A stretch of DNA of 64,000 nucleotides from Nocardia shimofusensis NBRC 100134 (GTDB lineage Bacteria > Actinomycetota > Actinomycetes > Mycobacteriales > Mycobacteriaceae). Positions 42,653-51,777 of the stretch are shown one piece after another. The notes under the pieces were generated by a model. That model was not told the DNA's origin. It ran no database searches and was given only the letters and a program-made list of their open reading frames with translations. The stretch lies in contig NZ_BDBT01000015.1 in NCBI RefSeq assembly GCF_001613125.1, positions 1 to 64,000 on the forward strand, written 5' to 3'. Numbering within the stretch: the stretch's first letter is position 1; every line of letters starts with the position of its first letter. The position numbers and the translations under genes were made by a program.

Positions 42653-44116
42653 TTGCCCACCGTCACATATTCCGAACAGACCCGATACGCACTCTGTGAC
42701 GGCGTCACCTTCACCACGACCTCGGCGGGGGCCAGTCTCTATGCCCCGCCCCGCAATGTGGAACTCACCGATCTGGCCGACGGCCAGATCCTCGCCCTGC
42801 GCACCTTGAACCAGGGTCCGAAGACGGTCTCGGAGATCGCGGCGCAGGCCGGTGGCGCGGATGTCGCCCCACTCCTCGAGCAGCTCGCCGACGGCGGCTG
42901 GCTGGCGGTCACCATCCGCGACGGCGGCCGCGACCTCTACACCATCCGCCCGTTCGACCGCCCCGCGCCGCGACCGACGCATCCGCTGCCCTCGTGGTCG
43001 GCGACCCTGTCGAAATTCGCGGTGCTGCACCGGGACTGCGAGGGTTTCGTGCTCGAGCACCCCCGATCGTGGTGCACCTTGCGCATCCACGATCCGCGGC
43101 TGCTGGCGCTGCTGGACGGTCTCGGCTCGGCCGACGCCAACATCCCGATCGCCGTGAAGACCCAGTTCGCCGATGATCTGCACTGGTGCGGGTTCCTGGT
43201 CGCCGACGACCGGACCGAGGAGCTGGAGGCGGGCACGCGCCGCTGGGGCGCGGCCGACCTGTGGTTCCACCGGCGCAGCACCTCGGGCGCAGGCACCGGC
43301 GAGCACCGGTCCGAGTTCGGCGACGGCGGCGCGGAAAGTTCGCGAGTGCCCGTGCGCAGGCCGGGCTATGCGGGCGAGGCGGTGCGGTTGTCCGCGCCCG
43401 ATCTCAGGGAGCGGCGCGCGTCGGACCCGAGTCTCGCCGCGGTGATGGAGGATCGGATATCCACCCGCGCCTTCGACGACGCCCGGCCGATGACCGTCGA
43501 ACAACTCGGCGAACTCCTGTACCGCACGGCTCGCAGCCGCGGGAGCGATGCGCGCTCGGCGGCGCGGCCGTATCCGTCGCGGGACGACGCCTACGAGATC
43601 GAGCTGTATCCGGTGGTGCGCGATGTCGCCGGCCTGGCGCCAGGGATGTACCACTACGACTCGTTCGAGCACGAGCTGCGCCCGGTCGCACCCGCGGATT
43701 CGCTGTCGGTGCGGCGGCTGCTCGATTCGTCGACCAACGCACAGGCGGCAAGCGGCGCCCCGCGCGACGGCGCGCCCTCGGTGAATGGCGCACCGCCCGG
43801 CGCAGGCGCTTCCCCCGTCGGAGCCGGAGGACCGCAGGGCACAGCCTCGCCCGCGGGGCAACCGCAGGTGCTGATCGTGCTCTCCGCGCGCGCAGGGCGC
43901 GCGTTGGACTCCTACGGACAGGTCGGCTACGCGACGATCCTCCAGCACGTCGGCGCGCTCACCCAGACGCTGTATCTGGCCGGCACCGCGATGGGGCTGG
44001 GTATCTGCGCGCAGCCGTTCACCGAACCGGCGGCGTTCGCCGCGGCGACCGGTAACGACGAGCTCGACGAATGCGGCGTGGGCGCGATCGTCGTGGGGAC
44101 ACCCGCGCGCCGGTAG
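42653..44116 (+). CDS. SagB/ThcOx-type nitroreductase-fold dehydrogenase
   Basis: A 487-residue protein from a TTG after GGAGG. Residues 1-230 are an N-terminal domain (a winged-helix-like segment VSEIAAQAGGADVAPLLEQL is visible). Residues 260-487 form an FMN nitroreductase fold of the SagB type: MEDRISTRAFDD, YPSRDDAYEIELYPVV, GMYHYDSFEHELRP and the GYATILQHVGALTQTLYLAG helix. A low-complexity Gly/Ala/Pro insert lies at about 370-400. SagB enzymes oxidise azolines to azoles in peptide natural products. No cyclodehydratase or precursor peptide is adjacent. Likely co-transcribed with the iron-regulated lipoprotein gene. Confidence 0.85.
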   Translation: MPTVTYSEQTRYALCDGVTFTTTSAGASLYAPPRNVELTDLADGQILALRTLNQGPKTVSEIAAQAGGADVAPLLEQLADGGWLAVTIRDGGRDLYTIRPFDRPAPRPTHPLPSWSATLSKFAVLHRDCEGFVLEHPRSWCTLRIHDPRLLALLDGLGSADANIPIAVKTQFADDLHWCGFLVADDRTEELEAGTRRWGAADLWFHRRSTSGAGTGEHRSEFGDGGAESSRVPVRRPGYAGEAVRLSAPDLRERRASDPSLAAVMEDRISTRAFDDARPMTVEQLGELLYRTARSRGSDARSAARPYPSRDDAYEIELYPVVRDVAGLAPGMYHYDSFEHELRPVAPADSLSVRRLLDSSTNAQAASGAPRDGAPSVNGAPPGAGASPVGAGGPQGTASPAGQPQVLIVLSARAGRALDSYGQVGYATILQHVGALTQTLYLAGTAMGLGICAQPFTEPAAFAAATGNDELDECGVGAIVVGTPARR

Positions 44117-44227
44117 GGTGGCGGTCGACCGGCCTGACGGGGGGCGGTCTGTCGATCAGGGGCGGTTCCGGGCGGGCTCGAACCACGCGCGGCCGGCGCG
44201 GCGCCGTGACCACGAAACGAGCCGGTG

Positions 44228-45613
44228 ATGTCGACCTTCGACGTGATTCTCGTCGTCCTCACGCTCGGCCACGCCGTCGCGACCTTGGTGGCGCCGCGAG
44301 TGGCGATGTTCGCGCTACCGGTCGTCGGGCCGCTGTTGTTGTTCGGCTGGCCGATGCAACTGCTGTTGGAACACTTCTACTGGCAATTCCTCCCGCTCTA
44401 TCTCCTGTTCCCGATCAGCGCGGTGGTGTCCTTCGTCGTGGGGACTCGGCGCCGGACCGGTGCGGGCCCGATCGGCGCGCGCGTCGCCGTAGCCGTCCTC
44501 GCGGTCATCGCGCTGCCCGCACTGGCCCCCGTGCCGGTGCCGCGGCTGCCCGAACCGACCGGGCGCTACGCGCTGGGCTCGGAGATCTTCCGGTGGGTCG
44601 ACGAGCAGCGCGCGGAGCCCTCGTCCACTGCCGAGCGGCGCAATGTCGTTGTGCAGGCGTGGTATCCGTCCGACGGATTGTCCGGGCGGCAGTACCTCTA
44701 CCTCGACGGCGACGGTGAGCTCCCCGGCAGCGTCGCCGGCGTGCCAGGTCGGCTGATGCGCGGATACGACTTCATCGACAGTCACGCGTTCGCCGACGTG
44801 GCCGTCAGCGACGACAGGGAACGATGGCCGGTCGTGCTGTTCTCCCCCGGCAACGGCGCACCGCGCGCCTTCTACACCGCGCTCGTCACCGACCTGGCCT
44901 CCCGTGGGTTCGTGGTCCTGGCCGTCGACCATCCCTACGATTCCGCGGTCACGAAACTGGCCGACGGCCGGATCGTGACCACCACCCCCGACACCGCCAC
45001 CGACGACGCCGAGGCCCAGGCCGCGATGGGCGAGCGGCAGCGAACCCGCGCCGCCGACCTGAGCTTCGTCGTCGACCAGCTCGCCCGCCCCGACCTGCTC
45101 GGCTCGCTGGCCGGCCGCCTCGACACCGATCACATCGCCGCTGTCGGACATTCCCTCGGCGGCGCGAGCGCGCTCGCCGCCCTCGCCGACGATCCCCGCC
45201 TCGACGCCGCGGTCAACATCGACGGCACCCTCTACGCCGACCTTCCCGATCGCTCCCTCTCCCGCCCTGTCCTGCTGCTGGAGAGCGACCGCGACCGCAC
45301 CGATCACTCCCAGCGCTACCTCGACGGCAACGGCGCCCTGCTCGGCAACCTCACCGCACCCGGCTACCGCTACGCACTCGGCGGCGCCGACCACTACGGC
45401 TTCACCGACGCCCCCTACTTCCTCGCCGGGCCGGCCCGCTTCGTGCTCGCCGGATTCCCCGGCGGTCCCCGCGACCCCGCCGACACCCAGCGCACCGCCA
45501 ACGCGCTCGTAGAAGCCTTCCTCCGCGAACCGCTCGGCGACCCGCCCGCCGATCTCGCCGCCACGGCCGCGGCCGCCGACGACGTCACCGGCGGCCCCGC
45601 CGGCCCCGCCTGA
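44228..45613 (+). CDS. PAF-acetylhydrolase-like lipase with membrane N-terminus
   Basis: A 461-residue protein. Residues 1-110 hold three to four hydrophobic segments. The rest is an alpha/beta hydrolase of the plasma PAF-acetylhydrolase type: VVLFSPGNGAPRAFYTALVT (oxyanion region), GHSLGG nucleophile elbow (AAVGHSLGGASALAAL), DIDGTLY after it, and catalytic His in GGADHYGFTD. It probably hydrolyses an ester outside or at the membrane. ATG at 44228; a GTG directly before it is possible. Confidence 0.85.
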   Translation: MSTFDVILVVLTLGHAVATLVAPRVAMFALPVVGPLLLFGWPMQLLLEHFYWQFLPLYLLFPISAVVSFVVGTRRRTGAGPIGARVAVAVLAVIALPALAPVPVPRLPEPTGRYALGSEIFRWVDEQRAEPSSTAERRNVVVQAWYPSDGLSGRQYLYLDGDGELPGSVAGVPGRLMRGYDFIDSHAFADVAVSDDRERWPVVLFSPGNGAPRAFYTALVTDLASRGFVVLAVDHPYDSAVTKLADGRIVTTTPDTATDDAEAQAAMGERQRTRAADLSFVVDQLARPDLLGSLAGRLDTDHIAAVGHSLGGASALAALADDPRLDAAVNIDGTLYADLPDRSLSRPVLLLESDRDRTDHSQRYLDGNGALLGNLTAPGYRYALGGADHYGFTDAPYFLAGPARFVLAGFPGGPRDPADTQRTANALVEAFLREPLGDPPADLAATAAAADDVTGGPAGPA

Positions 45614-45744
45614 GGGACACGGAAGCATCCGCCGGGCCACCCGATCCCGGCACTCACCGTGAGGCCACGCGGCGGCGGGCCTGGCCGCCGGACACCGGCC
45701 CTGAGCGGCAGGCTCGAGCGGCGCGGCCGATAGAGTTCGAGTCG

Positions 45745-46674
45745 ATGAGACGCAGGCAGCAGCCACCGTTGCCCAAACGGCACGGCCTCGATCCCGCCCG
45801 GCTGAGGATGCCGGAAGCGGGCGACTGGACGACGATCCGTGATCATCTGGTCGAGCGGTTGCCGCGCGTCTCTCCCGACCGCATCGACGAATTGCTGCAC
45901 GCGGGCGAGATCGTCGACTCGGCCGGCCCGATCGCCCCGGACGCGCCCTATGTGCCCGGCGGCGCGGTCTGGTTCCACCGCGACCTGCCCGACGAGGTCG
46001 ACGTCCCCTTCGACATCACCGTCGTGCACCGCGACGACACCGTGCTCGTCGCCGACAAACCGCATTTCCTCGCGACCATCCCGCGCGGGCAGCACATCCG
46101 CCAGACCGCGCTGGTGCGCCTGCGTGAACAACTCGACCTGCCCGACCTGATCCCCGCGCACCGGCTGGACCGGGTGACCGCCGGGCTGATCCTGTTCGTC
46201 GTCGACCCCGCCCGGCGCGGGGCGTATCAGACGATGTTCCACAAGCGCACCGTGCGCAAACAGTACGAGGCCATCGCGCCGTACGACCCGGAGCTGACGC
46301 TCCCGTGCACGGTGCGCAGCCGGATCGTCAAGGAGAAACACGTGCTCGCGGCGAGGGAGGTCCAGGGCGAGCCGAACGCCGAGACACTGGTCGAACTGCT
46401 CGAACACCGCGACGGTCTCGGCCGCTACCGGCTCACCCCGCACACCGGCCGGACCCACCAGCTGCGCCTGCACATGAACAGCCTCGGGGTGCCCATCCTC
46501 GGCGACGACTTCTACCCCGTGATCACCGACAAGCCCGTGCACGAGTTCACCCGCCCACTGCAACTGCTGGCCTCGACGTTGGAATTCACCGACCCGGTCA
46601 CCGGCGAACCGCGCCGATTCCAGAGCACCCGCACGCTGCGGGCGTGGACCGATTACCGGGGCTGGGCCGGCTGA
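45745..46674 (+). CDS. RluA-family RNA pseudouridine synthase
   Basis: A 309-residue protein. The catalytic motif is HRLDRVTAGLILFV (Asp near residue 155), preceded by VVHRDDTVLVADKPHFL and followed by KRTVRKQYEAIAP and RLTPHTGRTHQLRLHMNSLG, all conserved in RluA-type enzymes that isomerise uridine in rRNA or tRNA. The N-terminal 85 residues contain a short S4-like segment. No ribosome binding site; TAGAGT eight bases before the ATG suggests a leaderless mRNA. Confidence 0.92.
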   Translation: MRRRQQPPLPKRHGLDPARLRMPEAGDWTTIRDHLVERLPRVSPDRIDELLHAGEIVDSAGPIAPDAPYVPGGAVWFHRDLPDEVDVPFDITVVHRDDTVLVADKPHFLATIPRGQHIRQTALVRLREQLDLPDLIPAHRLDRVTAGLILFVVDPARRGAYQTMFHKRTVRKQYEAIAPYDPELTLPCTVRSRIVKEKHVLAAREVQGEPNAETLVELLEHRDGLGRYRLTPHTGRTHQLRLHMNSLGVPILGDDFYPVITDKPVHEFTRPLQLLASTLEFTDPVTGEPRRFQSTRTLRAWTDYRGWAG

Positions 46675-46680
46675 CCGACC

Positions 46681-47082
46681 TCAGGACCCCATGAAACCCA
46701 GCGGTCCGGCGCCGCACGTGGCGCTGCCGCTGACCGTGGGTTCGGCCACGTTCACCTTGATCTCGTACGCCAAGCCCTGCAACGCGGCGAGCGTGTGGGT
46801 GCCCGACTTCGACGGCTTCCACTGGATCGTCGCGACGCCGTCGACCGGCTTGACCGGGCTGCCCGAGATGATCAGGGCATTGTCGTAGAACCAGACCTCG
46901 AACCAGTGATTCACCTTCGCGGTCAGCTGGTAGACGCAGCCCGCCTGCGGACTGCTGCTCGAAACCGTCAGTTGCTCGACCGTCGCGGCCGCGTGCGGGG
47001 CACCGGCGACGACAGCACAGGTCATCGCGGCCAGCGCGCCCAGCCCGGCCCTGAGACGACCGACGTTCCTGCTCTTGCTCAT
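46681..47082 (-). CDS. Small secreted Ig-like protein
   Basis: A 133-residue protein with a signal sequence (MSKSRNVGRLRAGLGALAAM, cleavage near AAA). The mature part is a beta-sandwich-like domain (VEQLTVSSSSPQAGCVYQLT, WFEVWFYDNALIISG) with two cysteines. The ATG follows GAGGAG. Function unknown; convergent with the pseudouridine synthase gene six bases away. Confidence 0.75.
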   Translation of the reverse strand: MSKSRNVGRLRAGLGALAAMTCAVVAGAPHAAATVEQLTVSSSSPQAGCVYQLTAKVNHWFEVWFYDNALIISGSPVKPVDGVATIQWKPSKSGTHTLAALQGLAYEIKVNVAEPTVSGSATCGAGPLGFMGS

Positions 47083-47264
47083 GGCGACTCCTCTACGGTC
47101 CACTGTGGACGCTCGGACTGTATCGCCCGTCCAGTTCCCTTGCGGCCGGTTTGCCGAAAATCTGAAATGCAACCCATTCAGTTTTTCCGCACACCGTCGC
47201 CCGCGCCACGGCGGCCGACTCGAAGCCGTGGCGAACGCCGCAGTGCGCGCACCTCCCGGCTACG

Positions 47265-47280
47265 TACACTGGGGCAAGTG
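47265..47280 (+). promoter_or_regulatory. -10 element for a leaderless CPBP gene
   Basis: TACACT at 47265-47270 ends seven bases before the GTG start at 47278, and no ribosome binding site is present. Same spacing as at 22020 and 59097. Confidence 0.5.
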
Positions 47281-48042
47281 CACGAACCCGCCGCCGTGGC
47301 CGTGATCGAACCCCATGCCGTGACCGAGCCCGGTCGCCATCGGCTGCACACCTATATCGACGTCGCCGTGGTGATCGCCGTGCTCGCGGGCACCAACCTC
47401 ATCGCCCACTTCACCACCGCCTGGGCCAATATCGTCAGCGTCCCCGTCGCCGCGATCGTCCTGCTCGCCCTGGTCCGCAAGCGCGGCCTCGGCTGGGCCG
47501 AACTCGGCCTCTCACCCCGGCACTGGCGGCGCGGCTCGGTCTACGCGCTGGCCGCCGTCGGCCTGGTCCTCGCGGTCGTCGCCATCGGCGCACTGTTGCC
47601 CGTCACCCGGCCGTTCTTCCTCGCCGACCGCTACGCCACCCTCTCCGGCGCGCTCATCGCCTCCATGATCGTCATCCCGCTACAGACCGTCATCCCCGAG
47701 GAACTCGCCTTCCGCGGCGTCCTGCACGGCACCCTCGACCGCGCCTGGGGCGCCCGCGGCGTCTTCGCGGCCGGTTCGCTGCTGTTCGGCCTCTGGCACA
47801 TCGCTTCCTCGTTCGGCCTCACCATTGGCAACCAGGGCCTCAGCGGCCTGCTCCCCGGCGGCATCGTCGGCCAGGTGATCGGCATCCTGCTCGCCGTCAT
47901 CGCCACCGCCGCCGCGGGCGTGGTCTTCACCTGGCTGCGGCAACGCAGCGGCAGCCTGCTCGCCCCCATCGCGCTGCACTGGTCGGTCAACGGACTCGGC
48001 GCGCTCACCGCCGCCCTCGTCTGGCACACCACCCTGGCCTGA
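47278..48042 (+). CDS. CPBP-family intramembrane metalloprotease
   Basis: A 254-residue protein with about seven membrane segments. The family motifs are present in order: EELAFRG (EExxxR, near residue 140), FGLWHI (FxxxH, near 165) and HWSVN (HxxxN near 235). These glutamate/histidine residues bind the catalytic zinc. Related proteins process prenylated substrates, serve in bacteriocin immunity, or act in stress. GTG start without a binding site. Confidence 0.92.
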   Translation: MHEPAAVAVIEPHAVTEPGRHRLHTYIDVAVVIAVLAGTNLIAHFTTAWANIVSVPVAAIVLLALVRKRGLGWAELGLSPRHWRRGSVYALAAVGLVLAVVAIGALLPVTRPFFLADRYATLSGALIASMIVIPLQTVIPEELAFRGVLHGTLDRAWGARGVFAAGSLLFGLWHIASSFGLTIGNQGLSGLLPGGIVGQVIGILLAVIATAAAGVVFTWLRQRSGSLLAPIALHWSVNGLGALTAALVWHTTLA

Positions 48043-48158
48043 CCCACCGCATCGAGGTTGGGCACCGCCGATCACCGGTGCGTTCTCCGATGCTCCGGCG
48101 ACTCCTGCCGCCCCCCGTAGTGCCGTCGCCACCGGCCCCCGTAACAGACCGATCGGAA

Positions 48159-48180
48159 TGTGAAACAAACTGTCTTCACA
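48159..48180. promoter_or_regulatory. Inverted repeat upstream of the small secreted pair
   Basis: TGTGAA (48159-48164) and TTCACA (48175-48180) form a perfect 6-bp inverted repeat with a 10-bp spacer, about 50 bp before the first of two small secreted protein genes. Possible regulator site. Confidence 0.35.
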
Positions 48181-48228
48181 GAGTTGCGCTCCACTAGCCT
48201 GGGCCGGAATCGCCAGAAAGGTCATACC

Positions 48229-48567
48229 GTGCACCGCATTCTCCGCGCAGGCATCGTTCTCGCCGCGACCCTCGGCCCCATCGCCTCCCCCGCTCTCGCG
48301 ACAGCGGAGGCGCCCACCGCGCACCCGCCGACTGCGCGCGCCGTGGCCGAGACGGGCAGCGGCGAACCCATCGAGACCGGCAGCGGCTCCAACTGCAACA
48401 GACTCCCCTGCTCCCCACCACAGGTGAACCTGTGGAACGAGATCTTCGAGGTCTTCTACTCGATCCTCGTGACAACCGGATCGGCGAACTGGGGCGATCT
48501 CCGCGGCCAGGACACCGATCCCGAACCCTCCTTCCCCGGTTCCGGTTCCTCCGGTTCGGCCGGATAG
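48229..48567 (+). CDS. Small secreted protein, pair member 1
   Basis: A 112-residue protein from a GTG after AGAAAGG. Signal sequence VHRILRAGIVLAATLGPIAS with cleavage near ALA. The mature 85 residues have a Pro/Thr-rich start, two Cys (NCNRLPCSPP) and a helix NLWNEIFEVFYSILVTTGSA before an acidic Ser/Gly tail. The helix resembles the one in the next gene. No family recognised. Confidence 0.68.
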   Translation: MHRILRAGIVLAATLGPIASPALATAEAPTAHPPTARAVAETGSGEPIETGSGSNCNRLPCSPPQVNLWNEIFEVFYSILVTTGSANWGDLRGQDTDPEPSFPGSGSSGSAG

Positions 48568-48606
48568 CGAACCTTCTCCCCTCCGCATTGCTTCGAAGGA
48601 CCCAGC

Positions 48607-48834
48607 ATGAAACGCAGTCTCGCCGCCACCGCAGTTCTCGCAGCCGTGCTCGGCGCACCCGCCGCGCCCGCGCTCGCGGACACGCCTGCCGTGATCGCCG
48701 ACGAATCCACGGGTAGCGCCCTGTCCGGTAGCGCCCTGTTCGGCCCGAACAATCCCGTCGAGGAGCTCATCGAGGCCGTCTACGTGGTCATCCTCTACAA
48801 CATCCAACAGGGATCGTTCGGCTCGGCGCAGTGA
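48607..48834 (+). CDS. Small secreted protein, pair member 2
   Basis: A 75-residue protein MKRSLAATAVLAAVLGAPAA with a clear signal sequence (cleavage near ALA). The mature peptide is about 50 residues: a Ser/Gly/Ala segment then the amphipathic helix PVEELIEAVYVVILYNIQQG, ending GSAQ. It starts 39 bp after pair member 1, with CGAAGGA upstream. The (E)xx-E-(A/F)-V/F-Y-x-I-L pattern of the helix is shared with member 1. Confidence 0.7.
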   Translation: MKRSLAATAVLAAVLGAPAAPALADTPAVIADESTGSALSGSALFGPNNPVEELIEAVYVVILYNIQQGSFGSAQ

Positions 48835-48891
48835 CGCCGGCACCCGGCGCGCAGACGCCGTCACTCCGCGGTGAGCGTCATCGCCGCAGGT

Positions 48892-49329
48892 TCAGTGCGA
48901 GTTGTCCGGGAGAAGCCGAAAAGCGGGGTAGCGGTTCAGCGGGCGGATCGCCCGGAAGTCCCGCCGGTCCAGCGTCAAGATCGCATCTGTGTCGAACTCA
49001 TCCGCCAGCGTGACACACACCGCGTCGACGAGATCCAGATTCAGTCCGTCGTACTTCGCGCGAACATCGATCGCCTTTCGGAGCTGGGAGGCGGTCGTTT
49101 CGCCGATCACGATCCTGGTCGATGCGATGCGATCGGACAGCAACCCCAGGATGGCGTCGGCGGCCCCGCGACCGGCTCGCACGCTCGCGACATGGTGAAC
49201 CTCGGTCAGCGCGAGCGGGCTGATCACCAGTGCGCCGGCTTGGTCGGCAGCCCTGCGCACGGCGAAATGCTCTGGGTCGGAGCGATTGAACAATGCCAGC
49301 ATTCCCGAGGTATCCGCGATGACGATCAT
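48892..49329 (-). CDS. PIN-domain toxin (VapC-like)
   Basis: A 145-residue PIN protein. Acidic residues typical of the active site are visible: ADTSGML (Asp6), LALTEVHHV (Glu), LDLVDAVCVTLA (Asp) and ILTLDRRDF (Asp). VapC toxins cut RNA, often tRNA or 23S rRNA. The ATG overlaps the antitoxin stop as ATGA. Confidence 0.92.
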   Translation of the reverse strand: MIVIADTSGMLALFNRSDPEHFAVRRAADQAGALVISPLALTEVHHVASVRAGRGAADAILGLLSDRIASTRIVIGETTASQLRKAIDVRAKYDGLNLDLVDAVCVTLADEFDTDAILTLDRRDFRAIRPLNRYPAFRLLPDNSH

Positions 49330-49550
49330 GCAGGCCGGTTCATCGCGTCGCGAATATCCTCTTTGCCGATCGGTCCGCCGAGATCGAAAGTCTCCTCGTC
49401 GCTGAGCAGCGGGGCATCCCACCGACGATGCCGCATCAGGTAGTCGCGGACGGCGTCGCGCGTGATCTCCTGCTTCGAACGGCCCTCGAGATCGGCTTGC
49501 GCCGTGAGCGCCGCCTCTTCCTCATCCGAGAGTCGCATGGTCCAAGCCAT
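49326..49550 (-). CDS. Ribbon-helix-helix antitoxin (VapB-like)
   Basis: A 74-residue protein MAWTMRLSDEEEAALTAQAD with a ribbon-helix-helix fold (EGRSKQEITRDAVRDYLMRH) and a C-terminal toxin-binding tail. The ATG at 49550 is chosen as the domain start. An 18-bp perfect palindrome ten bases upstream is its probable operator. Confidence 0.9.
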   Translation of the reverse strand: MAWTMRLSDEEEAALTAQADLEGRSKQEITRDAVRDYLMRHRRWDAPLLSDEETFDLGGPIGKEDIRDAMNRPA

Positions 49551-49559
49551 GCCACCGAT

Positions 49560-49577
49560 GGTATCAGTACTGATACC
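49560..49577. promoter_or_regulatory. Perfect palindromic operator of vapBC
   Basis: GGTATCAGTACTGATACC is a perfect 18-bp palindrome with no spacer, nine bases before the antitoxin ATG. It contains no G/C-rich arms like the terminators and overlaps the expected promoter, so it is most likely the autoregulatory site. Confidence 0.8.
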
Positions 49578-49681
49578 GACAGCTGAAGCCCAACTGCTCC
49601 CGCGGGTAAACATTCGCCTGCCGCCGGTCGATCACTGTGCAGCCACCGCGTCGACGGTGCACACACCGAGGAGCAAAAACC

Positions 49682-49906
49682 ATGAATATCACGATGAAGA
49701 GCGCGCTGGGCGTATCGCTCGGCGCGGCAGCAGGTTTCACCGCGTATGAACTCTGGACCCGCAGCCGCGACCACACCTGGCCCGAAGGCGCCGCGGGCTG
49801 GCTCACGGTCGCCGTCACCGCGCTCGTCGTGGGCCTCGTGACCGCGATCGTCTACCACCTCGTGCTCGGCCTCCGTGAGCGCCGCGCGCGTGGGACGACT
49901 CGCTGA
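49682..49906 (+). CDS. Small two-helix membrane protein
   Basis: A 74-residue protein MNITMKSALGVSLGAAAGFT with two hydrophobic segments (about residues 7-22 and 40-63) and a basic tail (RERRARGTTR). The ATG follows GAGGAG. No family recognised. Confidence 0.72.
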   Translation: MNITMKSALGVSLGAAAGFTAYELWTRSRDHTWPEGAAGWLTVAVTALVVGLVTAIVYHLVLGLRERRARGTTR

Positions 49907-49973
49907 GCGCGACGCGCCATCCTCGGCATCACCTACCGACTGCGTGGTCCGGAGAGCCGGCGGCCCGGACACG

Positions 49974-50012
49974 ACGAAGGCCCGCCTCCCTGCGCGGGAA
50001 ACGGGCCTTCGT
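49974..50012 (-). terminator. Inverted-repeat terminator after rpsQ
   Basis: ACGAAGGCCCG (49974-49984) pairs with CGGGCCTTCGT (50002-50012), perfect over 11 bp, 30 bp beyond the rpsQ stop. It ends the S10 operon and may also serve the convergent small membrane protein gene. Confidence 0.8.
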
Positions 50013-50042
50013 TGTTCGAGATGTCAGCCGAAGGACAAAGCC

Positions 50043-50318
50043 TTACTTGGCCTTCTCCAGGACCTCGACCAGACGCCAGCGCTTGGTGGCCGACAGCGGA
50101 CGAGTCTCCATCAGCGCGACGCGGTCGCCGACGCCGGCGATCTCGTTCTCGTCGTGCGCCTTCACCTTGGAGGTGGTGCGAATGATCTTGCCGTAGAGCG
50201 GGTGCCGGTGACGGTCTTCCAGCTCGACGACGATCGTCTTGTTCATCTTGTCCGAGACAACGTATCCGCTACGAACCTTGCGGCTGTTACGGTCCTGTCC
50301 CTTCACGTTCTCGCTCAT
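50043..50318 (-). CDS. rpsQ: Ribosomal protein S17
   Basis: The 91-residue protein contains SGYVVSDKMNKTIVVELEDR and HDENEIAGVGDRVALMETRP, the S17 core. It binds 16S rRNA early in 30S assembly. The ATG overlaps the rpmC stop (ATGA). Last gene of the S10 operon. Confidence 0.97.
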   Translation of the reverse strand: MSENVKGQDRNSRKVRSGYVVSDKMNKTIVVELEDRHRHPLYGKIIRTTSKVKAHDENEIAGVGDRVALMETRPLSATKRWRLVEVLEKAK

Positions 50319-50554
50319 GCCGCATCTCCCTTGTCAGCGGGTCCGGTGGCCAGACCGAGCTCACGCTCACGCATGACCGTGTAGATGCGCGCGATCTCGT
50401 GACGAACGACGCGCAGACGACGGTTGTTGTCGAGCTGACCCGTCGCCATCTGGAAGCGCAGGTTGAACAGCTCTTCCTTCGACTCACGCAGGCGGGAGAC
50501 GAGTTCGTCCTCGGTGAGCTCGCGGAGCTCTGCGGCCGGTGTTCCGGTAGCCAT
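50315..50554 (-). CDS. rpmC: Ribosomal protein L29
   Basis: A 79-residue helical protein MATGTPAAELRELTEDELVS with LFNLRFQMATGQLDNNRRLR, the L29 signature. It lies near the nascent chain exit site of the 50S subunit. The start ATG shares its A with the rplP stop (TGATG). Confidence 0.97.
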   Translation of the reverse strand: MATGTPAAELRELTEDELVSRLRESKEELFNLRFQMATGQLDNNRRLRVVRHEIARIYTVMRERELGLATGPADKGDAA

Positions 50555-50970
50555 CAGAACTGCTCCTCCCTGGTCACGATCCTGCACTTCATCGGGAGCT
50601 TGTGCATCGCGCGGCGCAGGGCCTCGCGAGCGATCTCCTCATTGGGGTACGACATTTCGAACATCACGCGACCGGGCTTGACGTTCGCGACCCACCACTC
50701 CGGCGAACCCTTACCGGAACCCATGCGGGTTTCGGCCGGCTTCTTGGTCAGCGGGCGATCCGGGTAGATGTTGATCCAGATCTTGCCGCCACGCTTGATG
50801 TGGCGGGTCATCGCGATACGAGCGGACTCGATCTGCCGGTTGGTGACGTAGGCGGGCTCGAGAGCCTGGATGCCGAACTCACCGAAGGACACGGCGGTGC
50901 CGCCCTTGGCCATACCGGAGCGACTCGGGTGATGCTGCTTGCGGTGCTTGACCCTACGAGGCATCAGCAT
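50554..50970 (-). CDS. rplP: Ribosomal protein L16
   Basis: The 138-residue protein MLMPRRVKHRKQHHPSRSGM contains RMGSGKGSPEWWVANVKPGR, conserved in L16, and ends VTREEQF. It organises the A-site region of the 50S subunit. Same length as the mycobacterial protein, which supports the ATG at 50970. Confidence 0.97.
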   Translation of the reverse strand: MLMPRRVKHRKQHHPSRSGMAKGGTAVSFGEFGIQALEPAYVTNRQIESARIAMTRHIKRGGKIWINIYPDRPLTKKPAETRMGSGKGSPEWWVANVKPGRVMFEMSYPNEEIAREALRRAMHKLPMKCRIVTREEQF

Positions 50971-50973
50971 GCG

Positions 50974-51777
<804 letters not shown>

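Noticed and set aside
39557..43948. Long open frames antisense to the ABC transporter and to the lipoprotein/SagB genes
   Set aside because: They mirror GC-rich coding strands, give Arg/Gly/Asp-rich low-complexity products and conflict with clear motifs on the true strand.
42614..44227. RiPP precursor peptide or YcaO enzyme near the SagB-type gene
   Set aside because: Spacers of 39 and 111 bp were read on both strands; no short gene with a binding site and Cys/Ser/Thr-rich core was found, and no YcaO-like protein is in the window.
47098..47110. Palindrome GTCCAC-T-GTGGAC upstream of a small secreted protein gene
   Set aside because: Short and GC-rich; such palindromes occur by chance here and it does not line up with a promoter.
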